Origin: Hephaestia caeni
GTDB taxonomy: Bacteria > Pseudomonadota > Alphaproteobacteria > Sphingomonadales > Sphingomonadaceae
NCBI RefSeq assembly: GCF_003550065.1
Contig: NZ_QXDC01000004.1
Location: 248,001-312,000, forward strand
Direction of reading: 5' to 3'
DNA length: 64,000 nt
The translations under genes were made by a program, and so were the position numbers. Positions within the stretch are counted from its first letter, which is position 1, and the number at the start of each line of letters is the position of its first letter. A model generated the notes under the pieces. That model searched no databases. It had not been told where the DNA came from and worked only from the letters and a program-made list of their open reading frames with translations. Shown here piece after piece: positions 17,283 to 25,483 of this stretch.

Positions 17283-20200
17283 TTATGCGGCCTCCCGTTC
17301 GCCGATGCGTTCGACCGGCCAGCGGTCGAAGAGCTTGCCGATGATTACCGGCCCCTGAGCATCCACCGGCACGAAGAAGCGCAGCTTCCACGAGATGATC
17401 TCGTGATAGAGGCCATAGGCCGTGAGGCGCTGGCGCATCGTGTCGGTGAAGCCGGTGAGTTCGATGCGCAGCGCGCCCATGACGCGGACCCGGCGAAGCT
17501 GAAGGCCCTCGGCGAGATCGAGGATCGTCTTTCCGTCCATAAGGGCGGTGAAGGCATCCTCCGGCGTGATCGACGTGACGCCGGTCGCGGTCGCGTGGGC
17601 GACCCAGGCAGGCGAAACGCGGCGGCCGATGATCCGCTCGCCAGCATCGGTCTGGAGCCGATAGACGCGGGTGGATTCGTTCGGCAACCGCTTCCAGATA
17701 GGCAACAGGAGACCTGTCACCATATGCAGGGTGCTGTCGGAAAACTCCGGCACCTCGGCAATCTCGGCATTCCAGGCAGAGGCGAAGGCGTCCCGGTCGG
17801 CTTCGACCCAATGGGTCTCGGGCATGGTCTTGACCGGGATGTTGTGCGCTTCCATCGGCCGGATCAGCCGGACACGGCGCTCGATCTCGCCATCGTCCAG
17901 CATGACGCTGGTGGTCGGAACCTGCACGGCGGCGCGGCCCGACCGCTCGTTGACCAACAGGACCGCGCGCGGATCGTCCAGGTTGCCTATGGCCTCCGCC
18001 AGCGTGACCGGATGGTTGCGCTTGCGCTCGGTGATGGTCAGCAGGCGGGTCTGGGCGCCGGTGCGCGGGTGCGTATAGATCGTCTGGCGGTCGGTGACGA
18101 CAAAGCTCTCCGCTCGCAGCGTCTCCAGCCCGGCGTCATAGGTGCCCGACGCGATGGCGCCCTCGATGCGCGCCGTCAGAAGTTGCTCGAAGGCGGTAAA
18201 CAGCACGCCCTGAAGCTCAATCGTCAAGGCCAGCAGCCGGTTCAGGAAGGTCGTGATGGCTGGGAGGTCATCCTTGATGCCGTTGGAGTCCATCAGTTTC
18301 AAGCCGGTGGCGCTCTCAAAGCGGTCGAGCGAGCATCCCTCGACCTTGCCGCGGACCAGCAGCAGGTAGAGCTGGCGCAGCGCGTCGCGGGCGTAATGCG
18401 ATTCCAGATTGTCCTCGGGCCAAAACAGGCCCTGACCGCCGGTCTGGCGCTGGCCGCGCGTGATCGCGCCCAGGGTGTCGAGACGGCGGGCGATGGTCGA
18501 GAGGAAGCGCTTTTCGGCTTTGACGTTCGTGGTGATCGGCCGGAACAGGGGTGCTTGCTTCTGGTTGGTCCGGTGCGTTCGGCCAAGCCCCTGGATCGCA
18601 GTATCGGCCTTCCATCCGGCTTCGAGCAGGTAATGGACGCGCAGCCTCGTGTTCCGTGCCGACAGTTCGGCATGATAGCTGCGGCCGGTGCCGCCGGCGT
18701 CGGAGAACACCAGAACCTGCTTGCCGTCGTCCATGAACGCCTGGGTTTCGGCCAGGTTGGCCGAAGCTGCGCGGTTCTCGACGACAAGGCGATCAACAGT
18801 GACGCCCTTGCCAGCCTTGCGGATGATGCGCCGCGACCGGCCCGTCACTTCAGCCACGGTATCGGTGCCGAAATGCTGAATGAGCTGGTCCAGCGCACCG
18901 GGGACCGGCGGCAGGCTGGCGAGCTTTGCGATCAGCTCGTCGCGGCGGGCGACCGCTTCGCGGCTTTCGACGGGCTGGCCGTCGCGCATGACGGGCCGCG
19001 ACGACATATTGCCCTCCGAGTCGGTGAACGGCTCGTAGAGCTGCACCGGGAAGGAATGGGCAAGGTAGTCCAGGACATATTCCCTCGGGGTGATGTCCAC
19101 GCGGACGTCGTTCCATTCCTCGGTCGGCAGCTCGCCCAGCCGGCGTTCCATAAGCGCCTCGCCGGTCGAGACGATCTGGATCACGGCCGAATGGCCCGCC
19201 TCCAGATCGGATGCGATGGAGCGGAGCAGCGTCGGGGTTTTCATGCTGGTCAGGAGGTGGCCGAAAAACCGCTGCTTGGCCGACTCGAAGGCCGAGCGCG
19301 CGGCGGATTTCGCCTGCCGATTCAGGGTGCCCGTGCTGCCGGTAATATTGGCCGCTTCCATCGCAGCATCCAGATTGTTGTGAATGATGGCGAAGGCCCC
19401 GGCATAGGCATCGTAGATGCGGGTCTGTTCGGGGGTCAGCTCATGCTCGACCAGCTCGTATTCGACGCCGGCGAAGGACAGCGACCGGGCGGTGTAGAGG
19501 CCGAGGGCGCGCATGTCCCGGGCCAGAACCTCCATCGCCGCGACGCCGCCGCCCTCGATAGCCTCGACGAATTCGGCCCGCGTGGCGAAGGGGAAATCCT
19601 CGCCCCCCCAAAGGCCAAGGCGCTGGGCATAGGCGAGGTTGTGGACCGTAGTGGCGCCGGTCGCGGAGACATAGACGATGCGGGCATCCGGCAGGGCGTG
19701 CTGGAGGCGAAGCCCGGCTCGGCCCTGCTGGCTGGCAGCGACATCGCCCCGTTCTCCCTTGCCGCCTGCGGCGTTCTGCATCGAATGCGCCTCGTCGAAG
19801 ACGATCACTCCATCGAAATCCTCGCCCAACCATTCGACGATCTGTTTGACGCGTGAAACCCTATCGCCGCGGTCGTCTGAGCGTAGCGTGGCATAGGTCG
19901 TGAAAAGGATGCCTTCGGGCAGCGTCACGGGCTTGCCCTGCGGGAAGCGCGACAGCGGCGTAACCAGGAGGCGCTCCATGCCGAGCGCCGACCAGTCACG
20001 CTGTGCGTCTTCCAGCAATTTGTCGGATTTGGAGATCCAGACGGCCTTGCGGCGGCCCTGCATCCAGTTGTCGAGGATGATGGCGGCGGATTCCCGCCCC
20101 TTGCCGACGCCGGTGCCGTCACCGACGAAGAAGCCTTGCCGGAAGCGGACGGCGTTCTTGGCGTCCTCGGCCGCCGCGCTGACCACATCGCAGGTCTCGT

Positions 20201-21629
20201 CGACGGTCCAGGCCCCGGCGAGATGGTCGGCATGGGCCTGGCCGGCATAGATGACGGTCTCAAGCTGCGCGTCGGACAGAAGACCGAGAATGGTCTTTGG
20301 CAGATGCGGCCGGTAGCTGGGCTTCGGCGGGGCGACGCTCGCCATCGCCGCCGACTGGACGAGCTGGGTTGGATGAGGCTGGGCGCCGGGAATACGGATG
20401 ACCTGAAGCCCGTATTCCTCATAGATGGCGTCGGTGATGTGGCCTCCCTCGGCTGGCTGCCAATCGACGATCTCATAGTCGAGCGGTGCGGCTTCCGGTT
20501 CGGTCTGCGGCGCCGGGCGGGCGGCTTTCGCGGTGGCGGCGATATAGCCGCGCACGGTGCGAGGCGCAGGCGCTGCGGCAACCGGAACAACGACTGAAGG
20601 ATCGACAGGCTGCCGCGCGGGCAGGCTCGCGCCGATCCAGGCCATCAGGGTGGCGGCATCCGGTGCGGCGCCGGGAGAGGTTGGGAAGACTGCCGGATCG
20701 TCGGCGGGCAGCTTGTCGATGACGGTGATCCGGGTATCGATCGTCGTGCCATGCTTGGCATAGACAGAACCATCGACTGCGGCAGAGAAGACCACGCGAC
20801 CGCGCTCCTGCAGCCGGACGAAGGCCGGGGTCCAGGCAGGATTATCGGGGGCGAAGCTCGCGCCGGTGATCGTCACCAGCCGCCCGCCGGGCGCAAGGCG
20901 CGCAAGCGCCGAAGCGACGTGGCGGAAGGCGGCATCGGCGACGCGGCCCTGGACATTCGCCAGCGCCGAGAACGGCGGGTTCATCAGCACCACGGACGGG
21001 ACCAGGGCAGGATCGAGGTGATCGTCGATCTGCGCCGCGTCGAAACGCGTGACGGACAAGGCGGGAAAGAGGGAGGAAAGTAGACCGGCGCGCATCTCGG
21101 CCAGCTCGTTGAGGACGAGGGCGCCGCCGGCGATCTCGGCCAGGATGGCGAGCAATCCGGTCCCGGCCGAGGGTTCCAGAACCCGGTCGGCGGGCGTGAT
21201 GGCGGCGGCGGTCGCCGCTGCCAGCCCCAGTGGGATCGGGGTGGAGAATTGCTGGAAGGTCTGCGCCTCCTCCGAGCGGCGTGTATGGGTCGGCAGCAGC
21301 CCGGCGATCCGCGTCAGCAGCGGCAGGCTATCGGCTGGCGAACCGGCTTTACGGAAAAGCGCCTTTCCGTACTTGCGCAGGAACAGGACGATCGCGGCCT
21401 CGCAGGCGTCATAGGCGGTTTTCCAGTCCCAGGCGCCAGCGGTATCGGACGCGCCGAAGGCGGTTTCCATCGCGCTGCGAAGCGTGGCGGCGTCGATGCG
21501 CTGGCCGCGCTCGAGGTGGGGCAGAAGAAGAGCTGCCGCCGAAAAGACGGACGTGGCGGCATGGCTGTCGGGGACAAGCGGAAGCGGCCCGGCGACCGAT
21601 GCCGCCGCAGATGCGGAAATCATGTTCAT
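17283..21629 (-). CDS. Strawberry-notch-type helicase fused to a DNA methylase domain
   Basis: A 1448-residue protein and the largest gene of the ICE. The N-terminal third is an adenine-methylase-like Rossmann fold: VLEPSAGTGLLAILAEIAGG and the catalytic motif VVLMNPPFSALA near residue 217. The middle and C-terminal parts are a superfamily 2 ATPase: FFVGDGTGVGKGRESAAII near residue 505 (Walker A), VIVFDEAHSMQNA near residue 612 (DEAH), then VYVSATGATTVHNLAYAQRLGLWG and the SNO C-terminal domain (GLGRTHRTNQKQAPLFRPIT). Such proteins are common in conjugative elements and phages, perhaps to protect or remodel incoming DNA. The ATG at 21629 is chosen because the extra N-terminus to 21752 crosses the leader. 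No specific substrate is known. Confidence 0.9.
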   Translation of the reverse strand: MNMISASAAASVAGPLPLVPDSHAATSVFSAAALLLPHLERGQRIDAATLRSAMETAFGASDTAGAWDWKTAYDACEAAIVLFLRKYGKALFRKAGSPADSLPLLTRIAGLLPTHTRRSEEAQTFQQFSTPIPLGLAAATAAAITPADRVLEPSAGTGLLAILAEIAGGALVLNELAEMRAGLLSSLFPALSVTRFDAAQIDDHLDPALVPSVVLMNPPFSALANVQGRVADAAFRHVASALARLAPGGRLVTITGASFAPDNPAWTPAFVRLQERGRVVFSAAVDGSVYAKHGTTIDTRITVIDKLPADDPAVFPTSPGAAPDAATLMAWIGASLPARQPVDPSVVVPVAAAPAPRTVRGYIAATAKAARPAPQTEPEAAPLDYEIVDWQPAEGGHITDAIYEEYGLQVIRIPGAQPHPTQLVQSAAMASVAPPKPSYRPHLPKTILGLLSDAQLETVIYAGQAHADHLAGAWTVDETCDVVSAAAEDAKNAVRFRQGFFVGDGTGVGKGRESAAIILDNWMQGRRKAVWISKSDKLLEDAQRDWSALGMERLLVTPLSRFPQGKPVTLPEGILFTTYATLRSDDRGDRVSRVKQIVEWLGEDFDGVIVFDEAHSMQNAAGGKGERGDVAASQQGRAGLRLQHALPDARIVYVSATGATTVHNLAYAQRLGLWGGEDFPFATRAEFVEAIEGGGVAAMEVLARDMRALGLYTARSLSFAGVEYELVEHELTPEQTRIYDAYAGAFAIIHNNLDAAMEAANITGSTGTLNRQAKSAARSAFESAKQRFFGHLLTSMKTPTLLRSIASDLEAGHSAVIQIVSTGEALMERRLGELPTEEWNDVRVDITPREYVLDYLAHSFPVQLYEPFTDSEGNMSSRPVMRDGQPVESREAVARRDELIAKLASLPPVPGALDQLIQHFGTDTVAEVTGRSRRIIRKAGKGVTVDRLVVENRAASANLAETQAFMDDGKQVLVFSDAGGTGRSYHAELSARNTRLRVHYLLEAGWKADTAIQGLGRTHRTNQKQAPLFRPITTNVKAEKRFLSTIARRLDTLGAITRGQRQTGGQGLFWPEDNLESHYARDALRQLYLLLVRGKVEGCSLDRFESATGLKLMDSNGIKDDLPAITTFLNRLLALTIELQGVLFTAFEQLLTARIEGAIASGTYDAGLETLRAESFVVTDRQTIYTHPRTGAQTRLLTITERKRNHPVTLAEAIGNLDDPRAVLLVNERSGRAAVQVPTTSVMLDDGEIERRVRLIRPMEAHNIPVKTMPETHWVEADRDAFASAWNAEIAEVPEFSDSTLHMVTGLLLPIWKRLPNESTRVYRLQTDAGERIIGRRVSPAWVAHATATGVTSITPEDAFTALMDGKTILDLAEGLQLRRVRVMGALRIELTGFTDTMRQRLTAYGLYHEIISWKLRFFVPVDAQGPVIIGKLFDRWPVERIGEREAA

Positions 21630-21631
21630 GG

Positions 21632-21725
21632 AGGAGACCTCGGGAGAGCAGGACAGGATCGAGCCGCGCAGCGCTCTCTCTCGACCGCACAGGCTCAAAC
21701 CCGTCCCCGGCCTCCTCTGACTCTC
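21632..21725 (-). promoter_or_regulatory. Structured leader of the helicase gene (leader family 1, copy 1)
   Basis: Divergent copy of the family-1 leader. On the plus strand GACAGG (21652-21657) pairs with CCCGTC (21700-21705), and TCGAG (21659-21663) with CTCGA (21680-21684). The distal CTCTGACTCTC block (21714-21724) matches the other copies. Stem sequences differ from the others yet still pair, which suggests selection on structure. Confidence 0.5.
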
Positions 21726-21788
21726 GAAAGGTGGGCCGTGGCTGGCATGCAAAAAGCGCCCTGCCGAATGGCAGGACGCTTGCCGGGT

Positions 21789-22433
21789 TCAGCCGAAGCG
21801 ACGGCCGGTTGCCGTGAACGTGTATTCGTTGGCGGTGATCGCCTCGTCGACGGCCTCGTCCGAGGTGAGACACTCGTATTCGCGTTCGAGCTGCCGATAG
21901 AGCCAACGGGCCAGGTCGCGCAGCGCCTCGGCCACGGTGTCTTCCGCATCGGCCGTCATATCCTGATAGGTTGGACTGTCGCGCTCTACCGAGATCGTCA
22001 TGCAGTATTCGTGGTAGTAGTGACCGCGATGGTTCGCCTCGGCGCTAAGCTGGTAGAAATTACGCCGCTGGACCGCCTGAAGTGCATCGGCGATGCAGTG
22101 CAGTTCGGCGTCTTGCGGCGCGTGTTCCCTGATGCGGCGCGGGGCGTTTTTCCGGTAGGAATAGAAGGTCTCGAAGCAGGCGCCGTCGCCCTGGCTCCAG
22201 AACCCCCGAAACCAGATGCAGGGCTTCTGCCAGGAGCCGACGCCGTTGAGCCGCATGCTGCGGGTTTTCAGCCGAAGGCCGAGGATTTCCGCGATCTGTT
22301 GGAAATCCTCGTAAACGGCATCATACCAGTCGTAGTCGAAGCCGCCTTCGCGATACCAATCGCGGGCCTTCTCCTTGGCGGCGTCAGCAAGCTCGTCGAG
22401 CTGATAGACCGTGGTTTCGATGACCTTACTCAT
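21789..22433 (-). CDS. Conserved ICE protein of unknown function (MSKVIETTVYQLDEL family)
   Basis: A 214-residue acidic protein. Distinctive segments are VYQLDELADAAKEKARDWYREGGFDYDWYDAVYEDFQQIAEILGL, then KPCIWFRGFWSQGDGACFETFYSY and DTVAEALRDLARWLYRQLEREYE. Homologues are widespread in plasmids and ICEs, and some are labelled as an antitoxin of a toxin-antitoxin stability system, without evidence that I can see. It has no HTH, signal peptide or membrane helix. Its start overlaps the preceding gene's end by 8 nt, so they are translated together. The longer frame to 22592 lies wholly within that neighbour and is rejected. Confidence 0.8.
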   Translation of the reverse strand: MSKVIETTVYQLDELADAAKEKARDWYREGGFDYDWYDAVYEDFQQIAEILGLRLKTRSMRLNGVGSWQKPCIWFRGFWSQGDGACFETFYSYRKNAPRRIREHAPQDAELHCIADALQAVQRRNFYQLSAEANHRGHYYHEYCMTISVERDSPTYQDMTADAEDTVAEALRDLARWLYRQLEREYECLTSDEAVDEAITANEYTFTATGRRFG

Positions 22434-22842
22434 CTGAGCCGCCTCCATCGAGAACCTGGGCGAGCCAGCCATCGGTGTAGGTCCATGCCACCGTCTCGCC
22501 GGTGGCGAGGTCGAGGACATGAGCGCCGCCGCCGAAACCGTCGAGGCGCCGCCGCGAGCAGGTGTTGGCGTATTGGAAGCCCCAGAGACCACTGAGGCGG
22601 AACTCGGTCGCGCAGATCTTCACGAACTGGAGCAGACGCTCGGGATCGCCTGTCTGGTCATCGCGCATCCAGAGCCGGCCACCCCCGTGCTCCGGCTGGA
22701 TCGATAGGAGAAACCCCTCGGACGGCGGTTCTTCGGAAGCGCCTTCCTCCGAAAGCTTGTTGTAGAGGTCGAGCGCTCGGGCGGCATTATCGGGCGTGCC
22801 GACGTCAAGAAGGCACGAGAAATGGGTAAAGTAGTTGGCCAT
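22426..22842 (-). CDS. Conserved ICE protein of unknown function (MANYFTHFSCLLDVG family)
   Basis: A 138-residue protein starting MANYFTHFSCLLDVGTPDNAARALDLYNKLSEEG and containing LSIQPEHGGGRLWMRDDQTGDPERLLQFVKICATEF and GFQYANTCSRRRLDGFGGGAHVLDLATGETVAWTYTDGWLAQVL. The WTYTDGW-type ending suggests an all-beta or alpha/beta fold; no catalytic site is recognised. GTCAGGAGCC-like ribosome binding (AGGAG) precedes the ATG at 22842, which is why that start is used and not 22893. It overlaps the next gene by 8 nt and has a terminator-like hairpin in front. The family is found in alphaproteobacterial mobile elements. Confidence 0.8.
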   Translation of the reverse strand: MANYFTHFSCLLDVGTPDNAARALDLYNKLSEEGASEEPPSEGFLLSIQPEHGGGRLWMRDDQTGDPERLLQFVKICATEFRLSGLWGFQYANTCSRRRLDGFGGGAHVLDLATGETVAWTYTDGWLAQVLDGGGSDE

Positions 22843-22864
22843 GTCAGGCTCCTGAAACGAGAAA

Positions 22865-22884
22865 GCCCGGCGCGATGGCCGGGC
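22865..22884 (-). terminator. Hairpin before the 138-residue gene
   Basis: GCCCGGC (22865-22871) and GCCGGGC (22878-22884) form a 7-bp stem with a 6-nt loop. On the minus strand it is followed by TTTCTCGTTTC. It lies between the 64-residue gene (stop 22917) and the next start (22842), so it is a terminator or attenuator. Confidence 0.6.
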
Positions 22885-22916
22885 GAGGTTCAAGGGATGG
22901 ACGCGGTGCGGAAGCG

Positions 22917-23111
22917 TCAGAGGCGGAACTGCGCCACAAGCCGCTGGGCATCGGCATGGTGGCGCAGCATGTCGCGATAGAACCGCTTTCGCGCGCCCCG
23001 CAGTGCGGGATCGCGCCGGGCCGATAAAGCCAGCTTGCAGCGCGCGGCGCGGATTACGGCGCGCTCGCTGTCCCAGACCAGGATGTCGAGGCGCAGGTAG
23101 GTCTCATACAT
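22917..23111 (-). CDS. Small basic protein of unknown function
   Basis: A 64-residue, Arg-rich protein: MYETYLRLDILVWDSERAVIRAARCKLALSARRDPALRGARKRFYRDMLRHHADAQRLVAQFRL. It is predicted almost entirely helical and has no signal peptide. The ATG at 23111 is favoured, with a GGTGG box upstream; a GTG at 23120 is the alternative and would abut the stop of the preceding gene. It belongs to the run of small ICE genes between ParB and the helicase. No function can be proposed from sequence. Confidence 0.6.
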   Translation of the reverse strand: MYETYLRLDILVWDSERAVIRAARCKLALSARRDPALRGARKRFYRDMLRHHADAQRLVAQFRL

Positions 23112-23120
23112 CGCCACCAC

Positions 23121-23522
23121 CTAGACGTTGATGCGTTCGCACAGAGCGTCGATACGAGTCGGATCGAGGCCGGTATGCGCGCCGTCATTGGTGACGATGT
23201 TTTCGAGCGCAGGTTCGAGATCGCCGCGCCCCAGGGCGAGCTGGAGGAGGCGCAGCCCCGCCAGCAAGGCGTCGCGCTCTTGGGCGGTGACGCCGATGGT
23301 CAGGAAGGCCTCTACGGCTTCACCGTCTTCGAGGAGGCGAACGCCGCTATGCTCGTCGATCTCGTAATCGTCGAACTCCTGCACATAGCCGGTGGGGAGC
23401 CATGCGCCTTCGTAATGAACGCTCCGGACGAGACTTCGCGCCTCTTCGGGCGTGTCGGCCTCTAGGACGGTTTCGTAATAGACGAAGGCGTCGTGGCCTT
23501 TGCTGACTACGAATTTCGGCAT
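23121..23522 (-). CDS. Conserved acidic ICE protein of unknown function
   Basis: A 133-residue acidic protein starting MPKFVVSKGHDAFVYYETVLEADTPEEARSLVRSVHYEGAW and continuing VQEFDDYEIDEHSGVRLLEDGEAVEAFLTIGVTAQERDALLAGLRLLQLALGRG. The first half looks like an alternating beta/alpha module of the kind seen in small DpnD/PcfM-like proteins; this is only a resemblance. It is soluble and has no catalytic motif. It is followed at once by the 64-residue gene and preceded by a GC-rich hairpin. It sits in the same small-gene run. Confidence 0.75.
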   Translation of the reverse strand: MPKFVVSKGHDAFVYYETVLEADTPEEARSLVRSVHYEGAWLPTGYVQEFDDYEIDEHSGVRLLEDGEAVEAFLTIGVTAQERDALLAGLRLLQLALGRGDLEPALENIVTNDGAHTGLDPTRIDALCERINV

Positions 23523-23543
23523 GGGAAAACTCCATAGGTGAGA

Positions 23544-23567
23544 ACCCGGCGAAGCGAAGCGCCGGGT
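23544..23567 (-). terminator. Hairpin in front of the 133-residue gene
   Basis: ACCCGGC (23544-23550) and GCCGGGT (23561-23567) form a 7-bp stem with a 10-nt loop containing a repeat GAAGC GAAGC. On the minus strand it is followed by TCTCACC. It lies between the 185-residue gene's stop and the next start, so it is either a terminator or part of a leader. Confidence 0.45.
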
Positions 23568-23594
23568 CGGATGGGTGGAAATCGGGGGATGGGA

Positions 23595-24152
23595 TCAGGC
23601 GGCCTGTGGCAGCCGGAGCAGATCGGCGGCGGCCTCGCGCCAGAAGGGGTCGACCAGGCGTGCTTCGAGCAGGCCGGCCTGGTGGCGATGATTGCGGGCC
23701 GCACGCTGCTCGCCCCGGCCGGAGGCGGCGAAAGCCAGTCCGCGCAGGCGGCTGGCTTCGGTCACGATCCGGCGGGCCTCGCCGTCGCTGGCGACGGGCT
23801 GTTGCCAGAGAATGATCCCGGCGCGGATTTCGCCGGCCAGAACCAGATTCTGATCGTTGTCCTGGATGACGGCGAAGCGTGGATGAAAGCGCAGCGTCTT
23901 ATCTTGGCTCACGCCAATGCCGCCGCGCCTGACCGAAACGGCCGCGAAGCTGGTGGCGTTCTCCAGCGACGGGCGGTCGCCGAGAAAGACGCTGCGGTCG
24001 AAGCTGTCGGCCTCGTCGGTGCCGACATAGCGGGCCGTGCCGATGCAGGTGATGCGCAGCGGCAGCTTCGCGGCAAGGCGCAGCCGGGGCACGATCTGAT
24101 GCGCGAGGATGTCGCCGATCGGGGCGAAGGTGGTTTGAGGTGCAAGGGCCAT
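23595..24152 (-). CDS. Unknown ICE protein with a family-1 leader
   Basis: A 185-residue protein. It begins MALAPQTTFAPIGDILAHQIVPRLRLAAKLPLRITCIGTARYVGTDEADSFDRSVFLGDRP and has SLENATSFAAVSVRRGGIGVSQDKTLRFHPRFAVIQDNDQNLVLAGEIRAGIILWQQP in the middle. The C-terminal third is Arg-rich and helical. No catalytic motif or membrane helix is recognised. The longer frame to 24209 runs through the leader and is rejected. Sharing its leader with parB, ardC and the helicase suggests it is expressed with them. Confidence 0.65.
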   Translation of the reverse strand: MALAPQTTFAPIGDILAHQIVPRLRLAAKLPLRITCIGTARYVGTDEADSFDRSVFLGDRPSLENATSFAAVSVRRGGIGVSQDKTLRFHPRFAVIQDNDQNLVLAGEIRAGIILWQQPVASDGEARRIVTEASRLRGLAFAASGRGEQRAARNHRHQAGLLEARLVDPFWREAAADLLRLPQAA

Positions 24153-24236
24153 CGCAGGATGCTCCAGGACGGGCGCCGGGAGCTCTCTCTCCGGCAACCA
24201 ACCCGTCACGGAAAACCCGTCCGCACTCTCACTCTC
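24153..24236 (-). promoter_or_regulatory. Structured leader (leader family 1, copy 2)
   Basis: Starts at the base next to the start codon. Plus-strand GACGGG (24168-24173) pairs with CCCGTC (24202-24207), enclosing CCGG (24176-24179) paired with CCGG (24191-24194). The block CACTCTCACTCT (24223-24234) at the far end is shared with the parB and ardC leaders. Confidence 0.6.
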
Positions 24237-24347
24237 CCTTGCCGGGGCATGAGCCGGTGCCGCTGCCGGCGATGAGCGGTAGCGCAGCGCTGAAGGCCCG
24301 GACGCGATCTTGCGCTCCGAGCCGTCGGGGTGAGGCGCTGTCGCGCC

Positions 24348-24512
24348 TCAGCCGAAGGGATCAAGTTCCAGCCTGACCATTTCTTCGTCGCCATCGAATT
24401 CGTTGGCGGGCATGGCGCCGTGAGTGCCGTCCCCGGCCTGGAAGACGATGATCGAAACCATCAGCGTGGTGGCTAGGCTTGCGGCGAAAGCGGTGGCATC
24501 TGCATAGGACAT
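24348..24512 (-). CDS. Small acidic membrane-like peptide
   Basis: A 54-residue product: MSYADATAFAASLATTLMVSIIVFQAGDGTHGAMPANEFDGDEEMVRLELDPFG. One hydrophobic stretch (residues 8-25) could be a single membrane helix, followed by an acidic tail. The start at 24512 is chosen over 24590 because it is directly preceded by a leader hairpin resembling that of ssb. No function is recognised. Confidence 0.5.
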   Translation of the reverse strand: MSYADATAFAASLATTLMVSIIVFQAGDGTHGAMPANEFDGDEEMVRLELDPFG

Positions 24513-24562
24513 GGTTCCGGCTCCTGTCTTGGGAGGCGGGGGACCATCCCCCGCGCGACAGG
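24513..24562 (-). promoter_or_regulatory. Structured leader (leader family 2, copy 2)
   Basis: On the plus strand CCTGTC (24523-24528) pairs with GACAGG (24557-24562). Inside is GCGGGGGA (24536-24543), a CCA loop, and TCCCCCGC (24547-24554). The inner GGGA-CCA-TCCC core is identical to that of the ssb leader, while the outer stem differs. Confidence 0.5.
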
Positions 24563-25111
24563 CGCCCGAAGTGTCTGACCGGCTCTGCAATCACCCTCGG
24601 GCGTTCGGACCTTTTCCGAATCCCCGAGGGCGGCACGCGCGCGTAAGCCGACCCCTTGCGGGTTGATTGATAAGGAGACGGATCGGACCAAGGTTTGCGA
24701 ATGGAAGCGGGATGGTGTCCGGCATCAGACAGCAGCCGGATCATCAATCTAAAGGGATGCCATTGCCCCGCACTTCCCGCCTAATGGTGAAGCGAAGATG
24801 TTTGAGGGTCTGAGCTGTCCGGGCACGAGCTTGGCCCGCTATGGCGTTGCATGGCGCCGAGGTCCACCGGTCGAATTGATGAGAATACTATGAGCGGCCG
24901 GTTGCGTCAGGATGGAATTCATACGCGCTCGAAGCTTTGATGCGGCCTCTTGTTGAGGTGAAACCATGAGCAGAAATGCACTTTTGCGGGCAACGATGAA
25001 GACGAAAGAGAGCAGCCGATCATCCTGGCGTATGGCGATGACGGTTATCGGAGCGGCCTTCGGGATTTGGACGAAGCCCGACACACCGAACCAACAAGGC
25101 GATCGACGCTC
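24563..25111. other. 549-bp stretch with at most one tiny gene
   Basis: No protein family is recognised on either strand. A 49-codon plus-strand frame (24966-25115) has a GAGGTG box 5 nt before its ATG and overlaps the next small frame by 4 nt (ATGA), which hints at coupled translation. Its composition is unremarkable, so I do not call it a gene. Confidence 0.3.
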
Positions 25112-25324
25112 ATGATGAGTGGCTATTTGACGGGTAAGTCCGCCAATATCGGTGGCGAGCGACGGCGTTATACGGTCATTGAGAAGCCCGATGGGTGGTG
25201 CGTAAGCCTGAACGGGATGACAACAGGGGCGTTTCCGAACCGGGCCGCGGCTGCAACGGTGGCGAGGAGCCTCCAGCACCAAGCCGATAACCTCAATCAC
25301 GTCTATGAGCGGAAATCCCACTGA
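25112..25324 (+). CDS. Possible small hypothetical protein on the plus strand
   Basis: A 70-residue frame: MMSGYLTGKSANIGGERRRYTVIEKPDGWCVSLNGMTTGAFPNRAAAATVARSLQHQADNLNHVYERKSH. The YTVIEKPDGWCVSLNGMTTG...FPNRAAAATVA pattern resembles small DUF2188-like proteins that alternate strand, turn and helix. It is on the strand opposite to nearly all ICE genes and has no strong ribosome site of its own. It may be coupled to the frame 24966-25115. I am not sure it is expressed. Confidence 0.4.
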   Translation: MMSGYLTGKSANIGGERRRYTVIEKPDGWCVSLNGMTTGAFPNRAAAATVARSLQHQADNLNHVYERKSH

Positions 25325-25395
25325 GAGGGGAACCGGCTACCGCCATTTGACGGCCGGCTGGTAGATAAATGTCGGAGGTGGGAGCTCCCTGAAAA

Positions 25396-25429
25396 TGAAA
25401 AAAGGCCCGACGACGGATCGCCGGGCCTT
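25396..25429 (-). terminator. Rho-independent terminator after parB
   Basis: AAGGCCCG (25402-25409) and CGGGCCTT (25422-25429) pair. On the minus strand the stem runs into TTTTTT. It is 55 nt past the parB stop codon. The A-run to its left also makes it usable for the plus-strand frame that ends at 25324. Confidence 0.8.
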
Positions 25430-25483
25430 GAAGCTGAAAATGAAGACGGCGGGGCGGCTTCGACCGCCCGCCGGGGTTTGGCG

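Noticed and set aside
17268..19856. 862-residue plus-strand frame
   Set aside because: It lies wholly antisense to the helicase gene, whose domains are clear. Its composition is that of a GC-rich shadow frame.
21789..22592. Calling the MSKVIETTVY protein an antitoxin
   Set aside because: No toxin partner or DNA-binding domain is visible nearby; the label known for relatives is not supported by this sequence.
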